Source: Sequoia sempervirens
Lineage: Eukaryota; Streptophyta; Pinopsida; Cupressales; Cupressaceae
Length of the DNA stretch: 64,000 nt
Reading direction: 5' to 3'
Assembly (NCBI GenBank): GCA_007258455.2
Contig: VDFB02000003.1
Location: 40,117,986-40,181,985 of the forward strand
Numbering within the stretch: position 1 is the first letter of the stretch; every line of letters starts with the position of its first letter. The position numbers and the translations under genes are program-made. Below are positions 10,408 through 22,260 of this stretch, piece by piece. Below the pieces are notes generated by a model. It was not told the DNA's origin and did no database searches. It saw nothing but the letters and a program-made list of their open reading frames with translations.

Positions 10408-13285
10408 CTAAGTATTTTTACTAACTATAGTTACAATTATAATATGATGATTGGATTCATAAGTAGCACCCGCTATATTGTCGTAGGAGTATGTGACTTT
10501 GTTGAAATTTCCCCCCTTACCTTTGTCATTCCCTTTAGCATGGCCGAGGATCGGATCCTTATAGATTCCCAAGTCATTGTTACCAAATGTTCCAGGATGA
10601 TGGTTGAGGTCAACTTCTCCCTTATTAATCAGATCTTGTATGATATTATTTAGTTTCATGTAATTATTGGTTTTATGTCCTTTAGTTCTATGAAATTCAC
10701 AATGGTCATTTTCATTGTACCAAGAATGTTTGAATTGTGGTTCATCATATTGCTTTTGCTCAACTAATTTGATAAGATTTGATTGAAGCAATTTACATAA
10801 GACCACTTCAATAGGTTCTCCCAAGGAGTGTATTTCCATCTTGCTTGATTAAAGGGATTGTTGGGTCTTGGTGGTCCTCTTGGAGGATTTGGATTTTGAT
10901 TGGTTGGTTGATTTCTTGGAGGATTATTTGGTTGATTGTTTCAAACATTATTTTGACGATTTTTAAATGGAGGTTGTATGTTTTGCACAAATTTAGCATC
11001 CACTACTCCATCATTGGTAATGTTTTTGTTCTTTTCCCATAGACGTGGTTTATCATTTGAGCTAGAAGGTTGATCTTTGTTGTTGTATATCTTGATAATT
11101 CCTTTTGCAATAAGGGCCTTTTCAATAGTTATTGCTTTTTTCAATGATGTCATCAAATGTGTTGGGACATATCATAGTCAATTCGAGACTCAAATCGGTG
11201 TTTAGATTTCCAATGAAGATATCAACAAGTTGATTTTTAGGGATGAACCATTTGAATTTACTTTGTTTGTGTCACCATCTCTACAAGAAGAAAGAAAAAT
11301 TCTTGTGTTGGTTTTTTTTTACCTTTTACAAATCAGTCACAATGATTTCTTGTTCTATGTTGTACAAGAAGTGATTGATAATTTTTTCTAAGAGTTAATT
11401 GAATGTTTTGATTCTATGAGGTAAATGAGAAAACCATTCTATAGCTTTCCCATCAAAATTTCTTGGAAAGAGTCTAATTAAGTAAGAATAATTGTTGGCT
11501 ACCTCCATGTAAGCCACAAAAAGCTCTCGTATGTGTTCAATGGGATCTCCTCTTCCTTTGTACTTGTCAAATTTAGGAATTTTGAAGTTTTTAGGGAAGG
11601 GGATCATGGAAATGCTTTGATCATATGGATAAGGGAAAATGTCCGCTAAGAAATAGCTCTTCTTAGTATTTCCAAGTTGTATATCCACTATCTTTTGATT
11701 GAGATTTTGGATTTGTAATGCTAACCCATTTCCTTGAGTGTTTTGTGGAGGATTAAGTAGATTATAGTTGTAAGACAAATTTTGAGTTTGCATCAGGCCT
11801 TGAGGGGCATTGTATTGTTATTGAGGAGCAAAGTTTGGATTTAGAGGGTTGATGCTTTGATGTTGAGGTATAAGGTTTTTGTGTTGAGGGTTAACATTTT
11901 GATGTTGAGGTATAAGGTTTTGGTGTTGAGGGTTAACTTTTTGATGTTGAGGTATAAGGTTTTGATGTTGAGGGTTTAGGTTTTGTTGATGATGAGTTAT
12001 AAGGTTTTGATGTTGTAGAGTCTGGGTGTATGAAGGATCATATTGATATTACATTGCATTAGGATCTAGATTTTGAAAGTTTAACCCTTGTTGATATTGA
12101 GTGTTGTATGAAGGGTTTATTCTTGGTAAAGAGGTTGTTGTTGAGTCATGTCTTGAGAAGTGTTTTGTGAAAGGTTTAGATGTGTATTTGCTTGATACAT
12201 GGCTTGTTGTTGAGGGGGATTGGTTTGTGTGTTTTGATAGATTGGTGCTTGTTGTGATTGGAGAGGTTGATTAGTTTGTTGTGGTTGAAGAGGTGGATTG
12301 TTTAGATTAGGAATAGTATAGTTTGGTGAAGCCATATTTTGTTGTTGTGGTGGAATTTTAGCATGTAATGGTGGATTTGATGGTCTAGGAGGAAGATTTG
12401 ACATGTTTTGCATGTTAAGGTTTTGACCTTGTTGAGGTGCATTTTGTGACCAAGAGGTTTCATACAAGTTCCTTGATACATTTGGTCTCCGCATATTGGT
12501 TGAAGCATTACAAGTTACAAGTGGAGTGATGAAAGGGTTGGTTAATTGTTGTGAAAGGTTTTGGGCTGCCAAGATATTAGGATCCGGTTGGTTTTGTTGG
12601 GTTGTAATTGTTTGTTCCATTTGTGATGATTGTCTATACAAGGGATTGCCAACTTGTCTTATATGAGAAGGATCATTTTTTTTGTGTAAGGAAGCTTGGA
12701 ATTTTCAGTTGCCTTATAGGTTGAAAGAATTTTCAAACTACTGTGTCCTCATCCTTACGAATAAGGATTGGATCCCTAAGAGCCTCAACATTAAATTCAA
12801 TGGGTAGCTTAGCACCATGTTGGGAAAGTCTATAAAAGTAGGTATTTGGATCGAAAGTGAGTAGTGCATCAATGAATTTTGGCACTTGAGGATTTTTTCA
12901 TTTCTAAGATCCTTTCTTCAATGACTTTGTCATTGAAATCTAGTTCTACATATCCATCTTGTCCTCGAGTGGGTTGGTTTCCTTGTTCAAAGGTAAGGTT
13001 TTGATGTTGAAAATTGACATTTTGTTGTGGAGGGACAACATTTGCTAGTTGTGGAAGATTAGCATTGTGTTGTGGATTCACGTTTGGTTGTGGAGGAGGA
13101 TTGGCATTGTGTTTTTGTGGATTCATGGTTGGTTGTTGAGGGGTGGTATACCCAGGAGGAACAATGCTAGAGGGAAATACCCATGTCATTTCAATTGTAG
13201 TTTCAATGCTTGTGGTGTTTGGAAAATTAGAACCACTAGGTTTGGATACCATTTTCTTCTTGTGTTGTGATCTTGTAGTTACCAT
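10408..13285 (-). pseudogene. E1 gag
   Basis: The likely start is the Met of MVTTRSQHKKK at 13285, a typical plant gypsy gag opening. It is followed by a long Pro/Gln/Asn-rich region (13200-11820) with repeats. The capsid-like core lies at 11793-11395: FPKNFKIPKFDKYKGRGDP, HIRELFVAYM, RLFPRNFDGKAIEWFSHLP, matching the retrotransposon gag domain. At the C-terminal end (near 10720) is CEFHRTKGHKTNN, a Cys-His motif like the CxxHxxxGHxTxxC of Tat gags but with the last Cys replaced by Tyr. Gag packages the RNA into particles. There are many stops and frameshifts, for example at 12869, around 12050 and near 11394. Dead copy. Confidence 0.9.
11815..12015 (-). repeat. 42-bp repeat in E1 gag (14-residue Gln/Asn/Pro/His units)
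   Basis: The word GATGTTGAGGTATAAGG recurs at a 42-bp spacing, alternating with TGTTGAGGGTTAAC. Because 42 is divisible by 3, the - strand encodes about three units of the 14-residue kind NPQHQNLIPQHQKV. It lies in the Pro/Gln-rich region between the gag start and the capsid core, and probably expanded by slippage or unequal exchange. Confidence 0.85.
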
Positions 13286-13289
13286 AAAT

Positions 13290-15807
13290 GTCACAATAGA
13301 TCCTAAAGGATGAAAAGGTTTGAGATGATAGGTATGATGTTGTTTGGATTTGTATTTCAAAATGGATTTCAAAGGATGTGTTGATAAGTCTTTTGGATAA
13401 AAGGATGATGTTCAAGTTAATTTGGATTGGATAGTTAAAATTTGGACAATAGGATAACAATTTTGATTTGGATTTTGATGTTCAAATATGATAGGATTTG
13501 ATGCTCAATCCTTTAGATAAAAGGATGATGACAAGGTTGATTGGTTTGTGCTAGATCTCAAGATGTTGATAAAAGATTGGGTTGATTCCTTTACTTGAGC
13601 TAGACTTATGAGTACAAGCAAAAGGAGATGATGGTGATTTGTAAACTTAGAGGGAAGACAATTCCACTAAGTTAACAATCTCACAAGATGCAAATAAATG
13701 AGATCAAAAGATACTAGCAAGATGATAGGTTGATGTCCAAAAGGTTGTTTTGATGTTTTGATCAAAGGATATTGAGGATGGTCTAATAAGTTTGATGTTT
13801 TTTTTAGGTTGTTGATGACTAAGGATGTTTTATAAGGCTGATGTTTTTTTCCAAAATGTTATGATGACATTTCCTAGGAATACCAAGTTGAAAAGATAGT
13901 TTTGATGTGTGGGGATGAAAAGGACTATTAGGTCTATTTTGATAGATGTTTCTAGTTCTAGGATGATAGGTCATTATAGTTCTAAGATCATAAAGTTTGT
14001 AGGTATGAGATGAACAAATGTTATAGGAAATTGTGGCAATCTATACAAATGTGTCATGCTGCCCCCAGAGCAAACACATCAATGTAGGCAAAAGCAACAA
14101 TATGCAAAGAGCAGATGCAATAATGTTTTCAAAAGTGATAATATGCAGATTTAGATTAGTGACATAAAGGGTAAGTAGATGCAGAAGAATAAGAAATAGT
14201 GATGATTTGGGTGACAAAAGTGGTAATATGTCTCTAGACCGAAGCTATAATCTATACAAAAGTGGTAATTCATGACAAGAAAATATGGGTTTCTATGACT
14301 ATCAATGATCGGTGAAAGTTTTGGAAAATTTGATGCTTAAAAGTCTATGTTATGTTTTAAAGCAAGTGATACAAATAGTACACATAAAAGGAAGGACTAA
14401 CCCCAAGGTGATAAAATATTTTTACAACCTTTCTACCACAAAGTTCACTAGTATAACTCAAAAACATGTTAGATAAGCACAACCTAGCTAGTAATAAAGG
14501 TTATCTCACTATAGTAGGCTCACCACACTTATGTGTTAATACCAAACCAAGAAGTGGGTGACTAGGGTATGCCAAGATCATGTACCACTTTGACACCGCT
14601 CGCCTTGAAAGGATGAATTCCTAACAAGACACCAAATCACCTCAACTAAGGATAGTACATGGTGAGTAACTTTACGTGATGATGTTATCATGTTGCACCA
14701 CTATAGATTGATGACCAAAAAGTCTTAGGCTTCTAATAACAAGGGTTTGTAGTGGGTAGAACTCCATGAACACCACTGCCTACACAAGTGTAATATTGAA
14801 ATCTCCAATCCCTATGTTTGGAATCACCTAGGACCACAAAGGAATGCTTGGAAAGTCATGAGTGGATAGAGCTACAACTTTCACTCTCACCCCTTTTTAT
14901 AGCCCACCAAAAAAAATGTGCTTGAGGTCAAACCCTAGGGTGATGAAATCCCTATGTAGGCCTCCCAATAATAAAGGAAGGATTCATGTTTCTATTTCTC
15001 ATCACCCAAAATTTCACGTAGCACAAGGGGAGAGGATACGTAGACAACTCCTTCGGTGTACAAGAAATAAAGTGCGAACAAGAGGTATTTCTCATCACCC
15101 AAGATCACATGAAGCACAAGGGGAGAGGATACTTACACTCAAGTCTACCAAACACAAAAATCAAGTTAATTTTAGATCACCAACTTGAAAATGTGATTTA
15201 ATCTAGCAATCAATAAGCATACAATTTTGAATGATAATCTTATTTGACAAGGAAACCTACAAGAAAACTAGATTAGTAGTTTGAGATTATGTGTCTTGGA
15301 TTGATCGAAACCCTACACCACAAATGAGTTAGTAGTTTCAAATTATCTTCACCCAATGAATGTTGCATAAACAAGTCATATCAGAAACACAGACAATAGA
15401 CATAGCACATTAGGGTTAGGGTTAGGTCAAACTGAAAAGTTGCAAAAATTAGAAAGACAAGTTGATAGAAAGTAAACGTGGTAAAAAAGTCAAAGGTGGC
15501 AACACCACAAACACATTACTATGATCTTAGATAGACATGGCAATATGTAGCATACATGATGAAATGTGCATACATGGCTCTATAACTCACAACGATCCAT
15601 GTAGAAGCACCAATCTATCAATAAACCCTACAAATAAAGTAAGAAAACACATTAAAATACTCAAAAACACTGATCCATGTGTTGAACGTGTCACTGTGAC
15701 CTTGTCAAATGCAGAAAAATCAACAAACACAATAATCTATAACAACCATATGTGCCACTATAACCTATATATTATCAAAACTTGACAAGAAAAGATCAAA
15801 TCAAGGA
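13290..15807 (-). other. E1 5' leader, no recognised gene
   Basis: This ~2.5 kb between the primer-binding site and gag is the untranslated leader of E1. The only open frames are short and featureless. It contains a ~45-bp imperfect direct repeat (about 14994-15042 and 15087-15132, sharing CACAAGGGGAGAGGATAC) and a three-unit GTTAGG-like run near 15412-15426. Nothing else is supported. Confidence 0.65.
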
Positions 15808-15830
15808 CATCGATCCCACCGGGTATGCCA
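15808..15830 (-). other. E1 primer-binding site
   Basis: On the - strand, TGGCATACCCGGTGGGATC begins three bases after the LTR end. It starts with TGG, complementary to the CCA end of a tRNA, as a minus-strand primer site must. It is close to the TGGCACACCCAGTGGGACTC site of E5 at 56659-56678. Confidence 0.85.
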
Positions 15831-15833
15831 AAA

Positions 15834-16990
15834 TGTGAAGTGGGGTTAGTGGAAAATGGAAATGAAACATGAATTATTCAAGAAAGGGTTAGAATTCACA
15901 ATACCCAATTCAAGAAAATGATCAAATCCCACTTACAAATGGAATAGAATGCAAACAAGGTTATAAATCAGCATATACAATGAAAACCCAATTCAAAAAC
16001 ATGAAATCAAACAAGTGCAAGCCTCTCATTCCATTTTGAATGGTTGATGGTGTGTTGGATTGCTCAATTCATTAGCTCCCATGATTGCAAAAGCATGAAA
16101 TGATGACCTAGATGATGAAAATGTTCAAATGCTCAAATAATATGAATGTGCTCAAAGAATTCTAGGTGTTGATTATGAAGGAATGAAGGATGTTTTATAT
16201 ATTTTCAAGATTTGGATCAATAGTTGAGAGTAGATCTTGAGATCAAGGGATAAGAGTAGATCAAGGAGAATCAAGGATCAAGATTGATTTGAACTCAAAA
16301 TATCTCCACAATTTAAGGAAATTGGTTTAAGATATTTTGAAATGAAGGGTGAAGATTAGATCAAGAAAATGAATGATTAAGGATGAATGAGAAAGTTAAG
16401 ATATTTTGAGATATTTTAAAAAAGAATATTCCTTTGAGAGGGAAATTAGAACAATTAAATAATTCAAGATTATTTAATTATGGAGGATTAAGATATTCCT
16501 TGTTAATAAATAATATTCCTTGCAAGTGGAAGGGAATTAGATGATTAAATAATTCAAGATTATTTAATCATGAGATTTAGAGGAAAATTAGATTATGACC
16601 AATTAAATAATTAAAATTATTCAATTAGGGGAGATAAGAGAAAAATTAGTCAAATATGATGAATTAATTAAATAATTCAAAATTATTTAATTAATAGAGG
16701 AAATTAGGATAATTAATGAGAAATAATATTAAAAAGAAAATTAGTGATGCAAGTGATAAAAATACAATGTTAATGATGGGAATGATGAAAAATACAAGAT
16801 CGGGGATGTGGGATATGAGTTAGGCATTTTTGCATGTCTATACCACCATATACTTTACATATCAAAAATCCATTATACCAAAACAATAATCCACATAAGA
16901 ACACCATCACCATGAATAATAACCAAGCACCTCCATATGCATCATACCTTTCACAAGCACCTCTATCCAACACTCCCCAATACCATAACA
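15834..16990 (-). repeat. E1 5' LTR
   Basis: On the + strand the repeat runs from TGTGAAGTGGGG to CCATAACA, so on the element strand it starts TGTTATGG and ends CTTCACA, about 1157 bp. A TATA-like element (ATATATAAAACATCC on the - strand, about 16190-16205) suits transcription towards gag. The U3 part contains four AT-rich inverted repeats (listed among the findings). The primer-binding site lies next to its inner end. No partner LTR was found in the window. Confidence 0.8.
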
Positions 16991-17004
16991 TTGTACCACC
17001 TAAT

Positions 17005-17916
17005 TATTGGTAAATAGAATTATCATTGTAGATTTCAAAGTGACTCGCCCAACAAGTAGTGACAAATGTTCCAATAGTTGGATAAGTTGTTATTGGACTA
17101 GAACAACTTTCCTCTATATTTGAGCGAGTCAACTCTTTTGTACGATAGGGGTTTTTAGGGTTGTTGTGTAATTTTAACTAGAAAGTACATAAAGCAAAAG
17201 AGAATAACTAAAGGAAATTGAATAAAAGAAACCCTAGTGATAGACATACAAATACCAACTAGGACTTCACAATATATGGCAAATTACAAAAGGGTTTCAC
17301 CACAAAGCATGTTTTGATGTGTAACGATAGTGAAATAAGTGTAACAAATCTCAACACATTAGGAGACAAGTTGCTTCAACACATTCAAACCAAGATACCA
17401 AGATATGAGTGTGATTATTACATCAATTGCATGATTTATATATGTTTCAATAGATAATAGATGACTTCCACAAAGAAAAAAAGGATTACCAATTTGACAT
17501 ATGAAAAAACAATAATAATAATTTAGAAATACATCTAGGACATACAAACCAAATGCATTATGTATTATATTTTTGAAATTATATAATCCCAAAAACTCTT
17601 AGGTACAAAGTGTCAAACCAAAATTCTTTATACAATTTCTCTAAGAATGTCTCAAATATATTTATTGGCTTCCTTCAATAACTTTCTTGTAACGACTTCC
17701 TAACTACTTTTTGAAACATAATGGTTATGAAAATAATGAACCTTATTTGGTTACATTTTACATCACTTTTCTAGAAATAAGATTCATTTTCTAACTTCTA
17801 GTTAGAATAAGTGACATAGTCACTTTTACAAAAGAAAAATATAAGCCTATAAATTTCAAGTTATGAGTTTGACTGAGGTAGGCAACGTGTCTTCTTCGCA
17901 ATCAATGAATTATCCA
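17005..17916 (-). repeat. E2 left LTR (3' LTR)
   Basis: It shares with 32354-33318 the sequence from TTGGTAAA, through TTTCAAAGTGACTCGC and CATAATGGTTATGAAAATAA, to CAATCAATGAATTATC, over about 0.9 kb and in the same orientation. The copies differ at many positions, plus a segment present only in the right copy (near 33000-33055). It abuts the outer end of the E1 LTR with only ~14 bp between them. Confidence 0.82.
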
Positions 17917-18649
17917 TTCAAACTTGAGATCTAATAATCAACAACTTGACCTTTGAGGATGTTCACCCCGACCAAAGCTTGAACCTTCATTATTTTATCA
18001 ATTTTGATCACCAAATATAACTCTTTCGATAAAAACATAGGAAATATCAAACGTTGCACTAGAATTTGTTTTGATTATAATATCCATGGTGTAAGAGTTG
18101 GCTATGGATATAGCCATCCAAGATCTAGAGGCCACCAAGATCTAGAGGCCAAATAGAAAGAACAAAGAGAGAATATCTATATGACAAGAATAAATTGTAT
18201 TCATATCAAGTAATGCAAGTAGAAATATTGATATACAATATATAGAGACCCTTGGTTATATAGTCAAGGTGATACATAGGATTAAACAAGATCATGAAAA
18301 GTGTCTTAGTCCTATGTCTCAGGATGAGACAACTAACTCATCAAATATTAAATGACCTAAGAAACAAATATCAAATGACATGATAAGATCACATGACACC
18401 TAAGACTTCTAGAAACCTACTAAATAAACTAGTTAAGTAAGAAACCTTATTCACACAAACATATGGAATATCATTTTGAGATGTAAACCCCTTATGCTAA
18501 AAAAAAAAAACCTGTATATTCAACTTTAGATCAGTGTCACCATTAACCATACAGTTTCCTTTCATGTAAAGGTGTAACAATATTGATGTCCTCTATCAGA
18601 TTCAAAGATTACAATAATGTAAATGTTCGAATTTTCAACCATAGAACAA
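17917..18649. other. no gene; AT-rich repeat-derived sequence
   Basis: No coding similarity is seen. It contains GGCTATGGATATAGCC (18100-18115), a small near-palindrome, followed by a tandem doubling of AAGATCTAGAGGCCA-like words (18119-18152) and a short poly(A) run near 18500. This may be part of an older LTR, but I cannot support a name. Confidence 0.5.
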
Positions 18650-20060
18650 TGACATAGAACTCTGCATATTAGGATTGGATATCTCAGCTACTTTGAAAGC
18701 TCAGAAAGCACCTGGAATAGAGCACCACTTTGTTTTCATCTCTCAAGATTTGTAGAGTCCTCATTACTAAGGCTGCTTTTAGATGTGAAGGTCACCATTT
18801 CCTACTCACTATAGAAAATACAAGCCCAACAATAACAATGTGCAAGCAATGATCACGACACCCATCAAGCTAATTCCAATCTTGGTGGAATAGTTGAAGT
18901 TAAGGAAGAACAAAAGCTATATTACCTTTGATCCCAGGTTACCCTCAGCTCCTATCATTCCAAGGACTATCCCACAATGACCTTCCAAATACAAAGCAGC
19001 TATTTCAAAGGTGAGGCCGCAAGATTCTTGCTCAAATATGGAGAAGATCAGTCTGACTATAATAGAGAGGCTCAATGAATTTTCCTTTCCTAACTACACA
19101 TAGAAAACTCTACCCAAAGTCTAAACAATCTAGAAAGCTCATATTCATCTTCTCATTCCATACTTAATGCTATAATTTCAAACATTACTTCGCTAAATGG
19201 ATGGGTTACGAAGTTGGAAAGCCCAAATGTAGATGCAAATATGCCCGCAGTATGAATATATAAATCAAATCTATCAAAGAAATACTACGCATTCATATTG
19301 TCTATGGTAAGTTCTACTTCAAAATAGTATCCATAGGGGAGATCCAAGATCCAAACTCTATATTTCTTGACAGCATGTCAGACAACCTTTGACAAAATAT
19401 ATTTTTGCCTTTTCTCCATGTTTATGAAGAGTTGCATAGTTACCATCCTGATGATGACCACAATAAAGGCTTTAGGAAAATTCATCGTCAGCAATTCATC
19501 GTGGGGAAATTCACTGTCAATAATTCACTGCGGGAAAATTCACTGTCATGATAAATTCACCTCAAGGAAAATTCACCACCAGCAATTCACCGCCATGGAA
19601 AATTAACGGCATTAACATTTTTTAATATATTTCCAAAACTTTCAAAATTTTTTTTGCAAAAGAATAAATTTTTTTGGAAATATATATTAAAAAATGTTAA
19701 TGCAGGTGAATTGCTGGTGGTGAATTTTCCTTGAGGTGAATTTGTCATGGCCGTGAATTTTCCTGCAGTAAATTATTGGCGGTGGATTTTCCCAAGTGAA
19801 TTGCTGGCGGTGAATTTACCTGATGCCCACAATAAATCGCATGTGAATGAACATCATTCTAATTATAAGAAAATAAATACACCATGCTGTGAAGGTCATG
19901 GAGCTTTATGGATTTGTGAATCAAATCATAAACTAGATATATCAGAAGTTGTGAAGTTCCTCCTCCCATATTTCCCCATTGACCACATTAAAACTCCAGG
20001 CTTGAATTTGAAGTGGGGAATGCATGAAATATAAAATAACATCTTCCTTCTTTCTCACCA
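18650..20060 (-). pseudogene. NRT2-like: NRT2-type nitrate transporter pseudogene
   Basis: On the - strand the pieces run in NRT2 order. WGNMGGGTSQLL and YDLIHKSIKLH (about 19965-19890) come first. QDGNYATLHKHGEKAK (19450-19400) and YFEVELTIDN, FFDRFDLYIHTAGIFASTFGL (about 19330-19220) follow. IFSIFEQESCGLTFEI (about 19060-19010), GMIGAEGNLGS, YSTKIGISLMGVVIIACT and a final hydrophobic stretch (18890-18810) close it. NRT2 proteins are plasma-membrane nitrate/H+ symporters of the MFS family with 12 membrane segments; only the middle to late part is visible. Stops, small deletions and missing blocks show it is dead, and a foldback element (19468-19821) splits it. It has the same orientation as E2. 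Confidence 0.85.
19468..19821. mobile_element. foldback (Mutator-like) DNA transposon in NRT2 pseudogene
   Basis: The left arm (about 19470-19638) and right arm (about 19672-19821) are inverted copies of each other. Both carry the series GGAAAATTCAC, CAGCAATTCACC and TTAACATTTTTTAATATAT, around a ~33-base AT-rich loop, giving a near-complete hairpin. The sequence CCACAATAAA lies on each side (19458-19467 and 19827-19836), with GATG also shared just before it, consistent with a 9-10 bp target duplication as made by Mutator-like transposases. No transposase frame is present, so it is non-autonomous. The arms themselves consist of shorter repeated words. Confidence 0.82.
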
Positions 20061-20436
20061 AATATCCATGAAAAAATGCTTGCAGCTTCACCAAAATTTC
20101 CACAAAAACATAAAACCATATTTAAAACGATGGTATCCACATTCCTCTTGAAGAATTATTTTAGACAGTTGGCGTTCTTTGGATAGTGCCTTTTGGAGAA
20201 TGCAGGTTTGCAATAATTGCATATATGTGTAATAAGTAGAATGTGTGGTGCCAACTGAATTTCAACAAAGAACTCTTCCTCTTTCAAAGTTAAATTATTC
20301 TTTGTGAGAGAGATTTTTTTTTTTTTAAGGTGCAATACATCCATATTATTAGGGGTAAACGTTTTAGATCGGAGTTATGAAGCAGGTACAAGAAACCAAT
20401 TTGGTCCAGTGAGGGTTTGAACCCTAGTGGTTGTCA

Positions 20437-22260
20437 CTACAACCAAGCGACTTGACCACCTAACCACACCCTTATCGACTCTTTTTGAGAGAGAAATATA
20501 TTATATTTTCCAATCACATTTTTTTCAACATTTTCAACAAGTCTGTTATGTGCATATCTTGTGATCATTACAATCCATGAGCCTACATTTCTTTTGAGGC
20601 ATTTTGCTAAACGGTTAGCACACTTTGTCGATGCTTGTAGATTTTGCATATATGTCCAATTTAAAATTTTCCATTTTGGCATAGGCGGCATATCCAAGGG
20701 GTGAATTGACTTGAAAGTTCTTAAAACTTTTTCAACAAATCCATTATATTGTAAGCCCTGCAATCATGGCATTACATGAGATGGTGGGCTTTCTACCAAA
20801 CAGTTCACATGTTTTGTGCATGTTTCCCTACTTTGCATGCATTTGTATTAAAACTATTTTTGTGTCTACCCTTTCAATTCATTCACAATAAACATAAATA
20901 AGATCAAGAATATTGGAGTTCTAGTGCTGCTAAGAGTTTGCAAATAATGGCCAACGTTGTAAAATTTGGTTTTACGCCTGCCCAAAGCATTTTTCTTTGA
21001 AAGTTTCTAAAGACATTTCAATAATCCATTTTGCACATAGTCTATAGTGCATCATTCCATGAGATGACATCTCTTTGAGACTTTGTGTCAAATAGAACTG
21101 GTCGCAAGCCTTAGCCATGATTCCACATTTTACATGCATGTTTACCAAAGCATTCACAAATACTACTTCTAACAAAATTATTCTATGCATTATGCTTTGG
21201 TGGATGCCTACAACCAGTTCTAAAGTGCTCATTTTGGCGCAGGTAGCAAGAATATTGGCAAAGATTATAGAGTATTAGTAGTACACCTACAATTGCCTTT
21301 GCTTGGGATTTTCTAAAGTAATTTCAATAAATTCATTTTGTGCATACTCTGGGATTTGCATTCCATGTAAATATATGCTTTCAAACAATTCACTTGCCTT
21401 GACCATGCTTCCATATTTTGCATATAAGTCTACTAGAGCACAACAAATTGAATCGAATCTCCCCACAACTACTTCAATCTGGTGTGATACAATTTTTAAA
21501 GCTACTACAAAGTATGGTTTAGCTGTAATTACAACATCTCATAAAATCCTGCATTACATTATGCTTTGATGGAGGTCCATACATTGTTATGAAGCTTTCA
21601 CTTGGGTACGCATAGGGAGAATACTAGCAGAGCTCAAGGAAGTTTACTTTACACATGCTCATCACATTTTCTTGAAATTTTTTGATGCCTAGATTCAACA
21701 AATCTATCTTGTTCACATCCCTCAATCATTGCATCCTTTGAAATGACATCTCTTGAAGGAGTTCTTTCAAAAATTTACCATGCTTTACGTAGGTTGGGGG
21801 GATTTTCTTTTTAGACAACTCCATGCTTGCATTCACTTCAGAGTTTCGAAACCCTTTTCAACGAATCTATTTTGAGCATATTCTGCAACGATACATTTGA
21901 TGAGATCATTTACCTTTGAGGCAGTTTGTCAAATAGTCGATGCCTTGTGTTTTCTTCCCTTTCTACACACCTACAAACCAGAGCATTTCAAAATATAATA
22001 TTTGATATACATTTCTTCCCTTTTGCTTTGATGGATTTCAATACCTTCATTCAAAAGCTCCCAAATTAATGCAAGCAAGGAACACATTAGTGATAATTTC
22101 TAAAACTTTTCAGACATTTTTATTTTGTATACCCTGCCATTATTTCATTCTAAGAGACAAAACTTCTTGGATGCCCTCTCTCAAATTAATTCATGTATGC
22201 ATCCACATTCAACGAGCATGTCTTCCATGGCATTTGCAATCGTCGGCTTGTAATTCAAAG
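20437..22260 (-). pseudogene. PPR protein pseudogene
   Basis: The - strand contains repeated pieces of PLS-class pentatricopeptide repeats: IANAMEDMLVECGCIHE (near 22230), EYAQNRFVEKGFETLK (near 21850), VFVNALVNMHVKCGIMAKA (near 21150), and GLQYNGFVEKVLRTFK with SWIVMITRYAHNRLVENV (near 20740-20540). The spacing of like blocks is about 300 bp, as expected for a P-L-S triplet of about 100 residues. PPR proteins bind organelle RNA for editing, splicing or stability. The copy has numerous stops and frameshifts. Part of it (21780-22500) recurs at 33320-34090. No C-terminal E or DYW domain was recognised. Confidence 0.85.

Larger units (their letters stand above)
4735..16990 (-). mobile_element. 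E1: Ty3/gypsy Tat-type retrotransposon, 3' LTR not found
   Basis: Reading right to left: 5' LTR (16990-15834), primer-binding site (15830-15808), a ~2.5 kb leader, gag (13285-10408), protease (10170-9565), a G-patch segment (8730-8590), RT and RNase H (8020-6590), a second RNase H (about 6500-5944) and integrase (5935-4735). A second, archaeal-type RNase H between the normal one and integrase is the hallmark of the plant Tat lineage. The coding part has many stops and frameshifts. A solo LTR at 9014-9561 was inserted later. No LTR matching 15834-16990 was recognised at the left end, so this copy is truncated or its 3' LTR has diverged beyond recognition. Confidence 0.9.

Noticed and set aside
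13049..13270. Trp-rich + strand open frames over the E1 gag region
   Set aside because: They are the antisense shadow of the Pro/Gln/Asn-rich gag coding on the - strand.
15408..15426. Telomere-like run (TTAGGGTTAGGGTTAGG)
   Set aside because: Only about three units, not the plant TTTAGGG form, and located in the leader of E1. Too short to be an internal telomere repeat.
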